From an uncultured Clostridia bacterium (lineage in GTDB: Bacteria > Bacillota > Clostridia > Oscillospirales > QAKW01), in the NCBI GenBank assembly GCA_944387905.1, contig CALXGU010000116.1, positions 1 to 5,202 of the forward strand: 5,202 nucleotides of DNA. Direction: 5' to 3'. The notes under the pieces are model-generated. The model did not search any database and had not been told where the DNA came from. It saw only the letters and a program-made list of their open reading frames with translations. The position numbers were made by a program, and so were the translations under genes. The stretch's first letter is position 1. Every line of letters begins with the position of its first letter. This document shows, piece after piece, positions 1 through 5,202 of the stretch.

Positions 1-2
1 TG

Positions 3-218
3 TCCGGTGTCAAAAACGCTGATGTGTTTGTAGCAGGAGCATGTATGCGCGACGGCAGACTCGTAACTTCCGGCGGAAGGGTGCTAGGCGTCACAGCCGT
101 TTCAGATACTCTGCAGGATGCTGTGAAAAACGCATATGAGCAGGTCGAAAATATATCATTTGAAAATGCGTATTACAGGGACGATATAGGTGCGCGCGCA
201 CTTTCGGCTATGAAGTAA
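3..218 (+). CDS. purD: Phosphoribosylamine--glycine ligase (GAR synthetase), C-terminal 71 residues; 5' end outside window
   Basis: This is the last part of PurD, the cytoplasmic ATP-grasp enzyme that joins 5-phosphoribosylamine and glycine to give glycinamide ribonucleotide in de novo purine synthesis. The frame is open from the left edge (first full codon at 3) to TAA at 216-218, giving 71 residues. PurD proteins are usually about 420 residues, so roughly the final sixth is visible. The visible part fits the PurD C-terminal domain: a 'DVFVAGACMRDGRLVTSGG' segment, then 'GRVLGVTAVSDTL', then a helix, and the near-terminal 'YYRDDIGARAL' signature. In-frame GTG (24) and ATG (45) codons are internal, because the reading frame and PurD similarity continue upstream of both. 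The catalytic ATP-grasp core lies outside the window. The gene ends 16 bp before purL on the same strand, which fits one operon. Identification rests on motif recall and is strong; completeness upstream cannot be judged. Confidence 0.93.
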   Translation, partial: SGVKNADVFVAGACMRDGRLVTSGGRVLGVTAVSDTLQDAVKNAYEQVENISFENAYYRDDIGARALSAMK

Positions 219-220
219 TC

Positions 221-228
221 AAAGGGGG
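221..228 (+). promoter_or_regulatory. Ribosome binding site of purL
   Basis: AAAGGGGG matches the Shine-Dalgarno consensus AAAGGAGG at 7 of 8 positions and ends 6 nt before the ATG at 235. It fills most of the 16-bp purD-purL spacer and supports the chosen purL start. The site begins 3 nt after the purD stop, so ribosomes finishing purD could reinitiate on purL; that coupling is inferred. Confidence 0.85.
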
Positions 229-234
229 ACGCTC

Positions 235-3200
235 ATGGTTTACAGAGTTTATACCGAAAAGAAAAAAGAGCTTGCAACAGAGGCTGCGGCATTGAAAAGC
301 GATCTGTTGTCGCTTCTTGATATAAAAGGACTTGAGGATGTCCGTATAATAAACCGTTACGATGTGGAAAATATCGAAAAACCGCTTTTCGATTATGCGG
401 TAAAGACAGTTTTTTCCGAGCCGCAGCTTGATATAGTCACAGACAGTATAACAGGCGCTGAAAATGCTTGTGTTTTTGCGGTCGAATATCTCCCCGGACA
501 GTTTGACATGCGCGCGGACAGCGCGGCGCAGTGTATTCAGCTGATAGCGCAGTGCGAGCGCCCTGTGGTACGCTGTGCGCGGATTTATGTACTTTACGGA
601 AAGCTGACGGGATCAGATATATCGGCTGTCAAAAAGTATATCATAAACCCCGTCGAAAGCAGGGAGGCGTCGCTGGATAATTACACAACGCTTAGAGCAG
701 AGTATGAGATCCCGCAGTCTGTTGAGACGCTGACTGGATTTTGTTCACTGACTCGTTCGCAGCTTGAGGAGTTTGTGAAAAAATACGGTCTTGCCATGGA
801 CGCTGATGATATAGAGTTTTGTCAGCAGTATTTCAGGACTGAAAAGCGTGATCCGACAATCACGGAAGTGAGAATGATAGATACATATTGGTCGGATCAC
901 TGCCGTCATACAACATTTTTGACGACAATAGACTCTGTGGTATTTGAGGACAAGCTCATCCAGTCAGCGTATGAAGAATATATTGCTGTGAGAAAAAAGC
1001 TGAACCGTACAAAGCCGTGCAATCTTATGGATATAGCGACTATAGCGGTAAGAGAACTCAGAGCTCAGGGAAAGCTTGAAAAGCTTGACCAGTCAGAGGA
1101 AATAAACGCCTGTACCGTAAAGATAAAGGTAAATGTAAACGGAGAGGATCAGGACTGGCTGCTGCTGTTCAAAAACGAAACGCATAACCACCCGACCGAG
1201 ATCGAGCCGTTCGGCGGCGCGGCAACATGTATAGGCGGAGCGATACGCGACCCGCTTTCCGGCAGAAGCTATGTATATGCCGCGATGCGCGTGACAGGCG
1301 CTGCCGATCCGCTCAGACCGGTAAGCGAGACAATAGAGGGCAAGCTGCCGCAGCGCAAGATAGTAACTACCGCGGCGGCGGGCTATTCATCTTACGGAAA
1401 TCAGATCGGATTGGCTACCGGTCAGGTTGACGAAATATATCATGAGGGCTACGCAGCAAAGCGCATGGAGATCGGCGCTGTAATAGCCGCTGCACCGGCG
1501 CAGAATGTACGGCGTGAGGTGCCTGATCCCGGTGACGCGGTTATACTTCTTGGCGGAAGGACAGGAAGAGACGGCTGCGGAGGAGCGACAGGCTCGTCCA
1601 AATCGCATACTCATGAGTCACTGGAGAGCTGCGGTGCGGAGGTGCAGAAAGGAAATGCGCCCGAAGAGCGTAAACTTCAGCGGCTTTTCAGAAATAAAGA
1701 GGCCTCCCGTCTTATAAAGCGCTGCAATGATTTCGGCGCGGGCGGAGTATCCGTTGCGGTTGGGGAGTTGGCTGACGGTCTTGAGATAGACCTTAATGCA
1801 GTACCTAAAAAATATGACGGTCTGGACGGCACGGAACTTGCTATCAGTGAGTCTCAGGAGCGTATGGCTGTGGTTGTGTCACAGTCAGATGTACACAGAT
1901 TCAAGCAGCTGGCGGACAGTGAAAACCTCGAGGCGACAGTGATTGCCAAAGTGACTGAAAAGCCACGGCTTGTAATGAACTGGAACGGGAATAAAATAGT
2001 GGATATATCAAGGGAATTTCTCAACTCCAACGGTGCGTCCAAGCATATTGATGTTTTAGTTGAAAAGCCCGGTGATTATTCGGCAAAAATCCCCGATAGC
2101 TTTACAACGGGAATGAAATCGCTTGCAGACGATCTTAATGTCTGTTCCAAGCGCGGTCTGTCCGAACGTTTTGATTCTACCATAGGAGCCGGCACAGTGC
2201 TGATGCCGTTCGGCGGGAAATATCAGCAGACGCCTATACAGGCTATGGTGCATAAAGTCTCTTTGGAAAAAGACAGTACGGACACTTGTTCCTTTATGTC
2301 ATGGGGCTATAACCCGTATATAACGGAAAAAAGTCCGTACCACGGCGCGTATCTTGCTGTTGTTGAGTCGGTATCAAAGCTTATTGCTGCCGGAGCGGGA
2401 TTTGATGACGTGTATCTGACGTTCCAGGAATACTTTGAAAAGCCGATGCGCGACGGCAGGCGCTGGGGCAAACCGCTGGCGGCACTTCTCGGCGCGTTTA
2501 AAGCTCAGCTTGATCTGGGAATAGGAGCAATAGGCGGCAAGGATTCTATGAGCGGCACTTTTGAAAATATCGACGTACCGCCGACTCTTGTATCTTTTGC
2601 TGTTACAGTAGGCAGGACTCAGAATGTAATATCACCTGAATTCAAATCAGCAGGACATAAGGTGGTGCTTATCAGTCCGGAGTTTACCGATGCCCGGCTG
2701 CCGGATGTGAAGTCGCTTATTCAAGTATTTGAAAAGGTGACAGAGCTTATGCGTCAAAAACATGTTTGTTCCGCGTATACTCCGACTTACGGCGGAGCAG
2801 CCGAGGCGGTCATGAAAATGTGCTTTGGAAACAGTATAGGTTTTGAATTTGATAAAAATATCACCATGGAGCAGATTTTCGGGTATAGCTACGGCTCGTT
2901 CATACTTGAACTTGACAGCGATATCGATGTCGGTATACCTTTGGGCACGACAGTGACGGATGCGCAAGTCACATATAGAGGTGACAGCGTAAGTCTTTGC
3001 AGTCTGCTTGAAATATATGAGCAAAAGCTGGAACCGGTTTATCCGTGCAATATATCCCAGAAAAATACCGAAATACCGTCGGTCGATTTTGAAGCAAAAA
3101 CATATCCCGCAGTCAGGACAAAGGTATCGCGCCCCCGAGTGCTCATACCGGTATTTCCCGGTACAAACTGTGAGTATGACACGGCAAAAGCGCTTATGCG

Positions 3201-3930
3201 CGCCGGAGCGGAAACCGATATTTTTGTGATAAATAATCTTACTCCGTCCGGTGTAACAAGCTCTGTCAAGACGTTTGCCGAGAAGATAAAACAGTCGCAG
3301 ATAATCTTTATTCCCGGCGGTTTTTCAGGCGGTGACGAGCCGGAGGGTTCAGGCAAGTTCATAACGGCATTTTTCAGAAACGGCGCTGTCAGTCAGCAGG
3401 TAAACGAACTGCTTAAGAACCGTGACGGATTGATATGCGGTATCTGCAACGGCTTTCAGGCATTGATAAAGCTGGGGCTTGTACCGTTCGGAGAAATAAC
3501 GGATACCGATTCAGACTGCCCGACGCTTACGTTTAATACTATCGGCAGGCATCAGTCACGGCTTGTACGCACCCGTATAGCGTCAAACAAATCGCCATGG
3601 CTTATGAAAACAAGACCCGGTCAGGTGTATACAGTACCGATATCTCACGGCGAGGGCAGGTTCATTGCGAATGACAAAACACTACTGGACCTTGCCGCCA
3701 ACGGCCAGATCGCTACACAATATGTGGATTTTGACGGCAAACCCACAAACGATATACATTTCAACCCCAATGACTCTGTTTTTGCGATCGAGGGCATAAC
3801 TTCTCCGGACGGCCGTGTGCTCGGAAAAATGGGACATTCCGAGAGAATTGATACAGATCTGTATAAAAACGTTGACGGTGTCTTTGATATGGGAATGTTT
3901 GAATCCGCCGTTGAATACTTTAAAATTTAA
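235..3930 (+). CDS. purL: Phosphoribosylformylglycinamidine synthase (FGAM synthase), single-chain 1231-residue form
   Basis: This cytoplasmic enzyme converts FGAR, glutamine and ATP to FGAM, glutamate, ADP and phosphate, the fourth step of purine synthesis. Order of parts: a PurS-like N-terminal region (about 1-150, with 'FDMRADSAAQ' at 90-99); a linker ending in 'YWSDHCRHTTF' (from 218); a first AIRS-type half (about 230-620) with 'FKNETHNHP' at 312-320 and 'NDFGAGG' at 498-504; a second half (about 650-950) with 'GGKDSMSG' at 767-774; and a class I glutaminase domain (about 966-1231). The glutaminase has 'PGTNCEYD' at 975-982, 'GGFSGGDEPEGSG' from 1028 and the nucleophile elbow 'GICNGFQ' with Cys1071. 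The H-x-E pair in 'GHSER' (His1201, Glu1203) would complete the triad, by analogy with the MPHPER motif of the Salmonella enzyme. The length fits the Gram-positive one-chain family of about 1240 residues, so separate PurS and PurQ are not expected. No frameshift or missing key residue is seen. ATG 235 has a good ribosome binding site, and the protein start fits the family. Confidence 0.97.
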   Translation: MVYRVYTEKKKELATEAAALKSDLLSLLDIKGLEDVRIINRYDVENIEKPLFDYAVKTVFSEPQLDIVTDSITGAENACVFAVEYLPGQFDMRADSAAQCIQLIAQCERPVVRCARIYVLYGKLTGSDISAVKKYIINPVESREASLDNYTTLRAEYEIPQSVETLTGFCSLTRSQLEEFVKKYGLAMDADDIEFCQQYFRTEKRDPTITEVRMIDTYWSDHCRHTTFLTTIDSVVFEDKLIQSAYEEYIAVRKKLNRTKPCNLMDIATIAVRELRAQGKLEKLDQSEEINACTVKIKVNVNGEDQDWLLLFKNETHNHPTEIEPFGGAATCIGGAIRDPLSGRSYVYAAMRVTGAADPLRPVSETIEGKLPQRKIVTTAAAGYSSYGNQIGLATGQVDEIYHEGYAAKRMEIGAVIAAAPAQNVRREVPDPGDAVILLGGRTGRDGCGGATGSSKSHTHESLESCGAEVQKGNAPEERKLQRLFRNKEASRLIKRCNDFGAGGVSVAVGELADGLEIDLNAVPKKYDGLDGTELAISESQERMAVVVSQSDVHRFKQLADSENLEATVIAKVTEKPRLVMNWNGNKIVDISREFLNSNGASKHIDVLVEKPGDYSAKIPDSFTTGMKSLADDLNVCSKRGLSERFDSTIGAGTVLMPFGGKYQQTPIQAMVHKVSLEKDSTDTCSFMSWGYNPYITEKSPYHGAYLAVVESVSKLIAAGAGFDDVYLTFQEYFEKPMRDGRRWGKPLAALLGAFKAQLDLGIGAIGGKDSMSGTFENIDVPPTLVSFAVTVGRTQNVISPEFKSAGHKVVLISPEFTDARLPDVKSLIQVFEKVTELMRQKHVCSAYTPTYGGAAEAVMKMCFGNSIGFEFDKNITMEQIFGYSYGSFILELDSDIDVGIPLGTTVTDAQVTYRGDSVSLCSLLEIYEQKLEPVYPCNISQKNTEIPSVDFEAKTYPAVRTKVSRPRVLIPVFPGTNCEYDTAKALMRAGAETDIFVINNLTPSGVTSSVKTFAEKIKQSQIIFIPGGFSGGDEPEGSGKFITAFFRNGAVSQQVNELLKNRDGLICGICNGFQALIKLGLVPFGEITDTDSDCPTLTFNTIGRHQSRLVRTRIASNKSPWLMKTRPGQVYTVPISHGEGRFIANDKTLLDLAANGQIATQYVDFDGKPTNDIHFNPNDSVFAIEGITSPDGRVLGKMGHSERIDTDLYKNVDGVFDMGMFESAVEYFKI

Positions 3931-3937
3931 GGTGGTG
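3929..3937 (+). promoter_or_regulatory. Ribosome binding site of fhs, overlapping the purL stop codon
   Basis: AAGGTGGTG matches the Shine-Dalgarno consensus AAGGAGGTG at 8 of 9 positions and ends 8 nt before the ATG at 3946. Its first two bases are the last two of the purL TAA stop (3928-3930). Ribosomes ending purL therefore terminate on the fhs initiation site. This decides the fhs start and suggests, by inference, translational coupling. Confidence 0.8.
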
Positions 3938-3945
3938 CAGCTTAT

Positions 3946-5202
3946 ATGAAGAGTGATATAGAAATAGCACAGTCGGCAAATATCCGGCCTATAACCGAAA
4001 TAGCAGAAAATGCCGGTATTGACGAAAAGTATTTGGAGCAGTACGGCAAGTATAAGGCAAAAATAGATCTGAAAATAATGAGAGATACCGTAAAGCCTGA
4101 CGGCAAGCTGATACTTGTGACGGCAATGACTCCGACTCCTGCCGGCGAGGGAAAGACCACAACTACAATAGGGCTTGCCGACGGACTGTGCCGAATCGGC
4201 AAAAAAACAGTCGCCGCACTGCGAGAGCCTTCTCTCGGTCCTGTTTTCGGAATAAAAGGCGGGGCAGCAGGCGGAGGCTATGCGCAGGTCATACCTATGG
4301 AGGATATAAATCTGCACTTTACAGGTGATTTTCATGCGATAGGCGCCGCCAACAATCTGCTTGCGGCTATGCTGGATAATCATATCCATCAGGGCAACGC
4401 ACTTGGAATCGATACCCGCCGTATAACATGGAAACGCTGTGTGGACATGAACGACAGACAGCTCAGAAATATCGTTGACGGCCTGGGCGGAAAGGTAAAC
4501 GGCGTGCCGCGTGAGGACGGGTTTGATATAACCGTAGCCTCAGAAATAATGGCGGTGCTCTGTCTTTCCGACTCGATCGACGATCTGAAATCCAGACTAG
4601 AGCGAATAGTGGTAGGCTATAATTATTACGGAAAGCCTGTTACAGCCGGACAGCTCAAGGCTGCGGGCGCAATGGCAGCACTGCTCAAAGACGCGGTAAA
4701 GCCTAATCTTGTGCAGACGCTGGAAGGTACGCCTGCGCTTGTGCACGGCGGTCCGTTTGCCAATATAGCTCATGGCTGCAACTCGGTCACAGCCACGCGA
4801 ATGGCGATGAAACTGGGCGATTACGCTGTTACGGAAGCAGGATTCGGAGCTGATCTGGGTGCGGAAAAGTTTTTGGATATAAAATGTCGTGCGGCCGGTA
4901 TAGTCCCGTCAGCCGTGGTTATTGTCGCAACGGTACGGGCTCTGAAAATGCACGGAGGTCTTGCCAAAACTGAGCTTGGCAGTGAAAATCTGACTGCACT
5001 TGAAAAGGGTCTGCCTAATCTTTTAAGACATGTTTCCAATATAAAAAATGTGTTTAAACTGCCGTCAGTAGTTGCAGTAAACCGCTTTCCGACTGATACG
5101 GACAGCGAGATAAACCTGATAATAGAAAAATGCAGACAGCTCGGTGTGAACGCGGTACTTTCCACCGCATGGGCAGATGGCGGCCTTGGCGCATGTGATC
5201 TT
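3946..5202 (+). CDS. fhs: Formate--tetrahydrofolate ligase (10-formyl-THF synthetase), N-terminal 419 residues; 3' end outside window
   Basis: This cytoplasmic ligase forms 10-formyl-tetrahydrofolate from formate, tetrahydrofolate and ATP. It feeds the folate-dependent purine transformylases and, in acetogens, the methyl branch of the Wood-Ljungdahl pathway. The frame is open from ATG 3946 to the window edge: 419 codons, about three quarters of the usual 555-560. Visible signatures are the family N-terminus 'MKSDIEIAQSA'; the nucleotide-binding loop 'TPTPAGEGKTT' at 62-72 (Lys70); 'REPSLGPVFG' at 93-102 running into the first family signature 'GIKGGAAGGGY' at 102-112; 'FTGDFHAI' at 125-132; 'HGGPFANIAHGCNS' at 267-280; 'TEAGFGADLGAEKF' at 296-309; the second signature 'VATVRALKMHGG' at 327-338; and 'VNRFPTDT' at 378-385. 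All are intact. The gene starts 15 bp after purL on the same strand, consistent with supplying formyl donor to the same pathway. Whether it serves acetogenesis cannot be told from this window. The C-terminal quarter is unseen, so an intact end is assumed rather than shown. Confidence 0.97.
   Translation, partial: MKSDIEIAQSANIRPITEIAENAGIDEKYLEQYGKYKAKIDLKIMRDTVKPDGKLILVTAMTPTPAGEGKTTTTIGLADGLCRIGKKTVAALREPSLGPVFGIKGGAAGGGYAQVIPMEDINLHFTGDFHAIGAANNLLAAMLDNHIHQGNALGIDTRRITWKRCVDMNDRQLRNIVDGLGGKVNGVPREDGFDITVASEIMAVLCLSDSIDDLKSRLERIVVGYNYYGKPVTAGQLKAAGAMAALLKDAVKPNLVQTLEGTPALVHGGPFANIAHGCNSVTATRMAMKLGDYAVTEAGFGADLGAEKFLDIKCRAAGIVPSAVVIVATVRALKMHGGLAKTELGSENLTALEKGLPNLLRHVSNIKNVFKLPSVVAVNRFPTDTDSEINLIIEKCRQLGVNAVLSTAWADGGLGACDL

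Noticed and set aside
1072..1087. A small tandem repeat (AAGCTTGA twice) in purL.
   Set aside because: It encodes KLEKLD in a surface-helix-like region and keeps the reading frame. It is too short and isolated to suggest a repeat element or a regulatory site.
2446..2459. A 14-base repeat shared with positions 45-58 in purD (both encode MRDG).
   Set aside because: It is a single short match in coding sequence of unrelated proteins, explained by the same tetrapeptide with the same preferred codons. It has no flanking similarity and no further copies that I noticed.
2647..3024. A 125-codon open frame on the - strand inside purL.
   Set aside because: It is fully contained in the second synthetase half of purL, has no recognisable motif, and is explained by codon bias of the sense gene.
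4199..4207. A-rich run (GGC AAA AAA ACA) in fhs that could resemble a slippage site.
   Set aside because: The zero frame continues through conserved Fhs sequence on both sides (GKKTV, then REPSLGP), and I saw no downstream stimulatory structure. It simply encodes two lysines and a threonine.
3682..4389. A 235-codon open frame on the - strand across the purL-fhs junction.
   Set aside because: It lies antisense to two strongly conserved genes, including the PurL glutaminase triad region and the Fhs nucleotide-binding loop. Its translation is rich in Cys, Tyr and His and has no recognisable domain. I saw no ribosome binding site of its own. It is best explained as a chance open frame opposite coding sequence.
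4821..5165. A 114-codon open frame on the - strand opposite fhs.
   Set aside because: It lies antisense to the conserved 'TEAGFGADLGAEKF' and 'VATVRALKMHGG' segments of Fhs. Its serine- and phenylalanine-rich translation is typical of a reverse-strand shadow.

Overview
The window is an ordinary stretch of a bacterial purine-biosynthesis operon. Three genes lie head-to-tail on the + strand: the 3' end of purD (glycinamide ribonucleotide synthetase), a complete 1231-codon purL (phosphoribosylformylglycinamidine synthase, large single-chain form), and the first 419 codons of fhs (formate--tetrahydrofolate ligase), which runs off the right edge. The junctions are only 16 bp and 15 bp, each holds just a Shine-Dalgarno sequence, and neither has room for a terminator or a full promoter. 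Co-transcription is therefore very likely.

The organism is most likely an anaerobic member of the Bacillota (Clostridia, perhaps a Ruminococcus/Oscillospira-type gut lineage). This is inferred from the protein types: a one-chain PurL of about 1230 residues, resembling the form known from Clostridia and some other Gram-positives, and an Fhs of the classic clostridial type. Near-consensus Shine-Dalgarno sequences and heavy use of ATA for isoleucine are consistent with this. No taxon can be fixed without a database search.

Layout: 3-218 purD C-terminus; 219-234 spacer with ribosome binding site; 235-3930 purL; 3931-3945 spacer with ribosome binding site; 3946-5202 fhs (no stop reached). No stretch longer than 16 bp is free of genes. 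I see no RNA gene, mobile element, CRISPR array, riboswitch or terminator. Any operon promoter or purine-responsive control must lie upstream of the window.

How the genes work together: PurD makes GAR from phosphoribosylamine, glycine and ATP. A GAR transformylase (not in this window) makes FGAR. PurL converts FGAR to FGAM using glutamine and ATP. Fhs makes 10-formyl-tetrahydrofolate, the one-carbon donor used by the folate-dependent steps PurN and PurH. The window thus joins two purine-ring steps to the supply of their formyl donor. I found no sign of an undescribed system, and the findings below are deliberately scored low.
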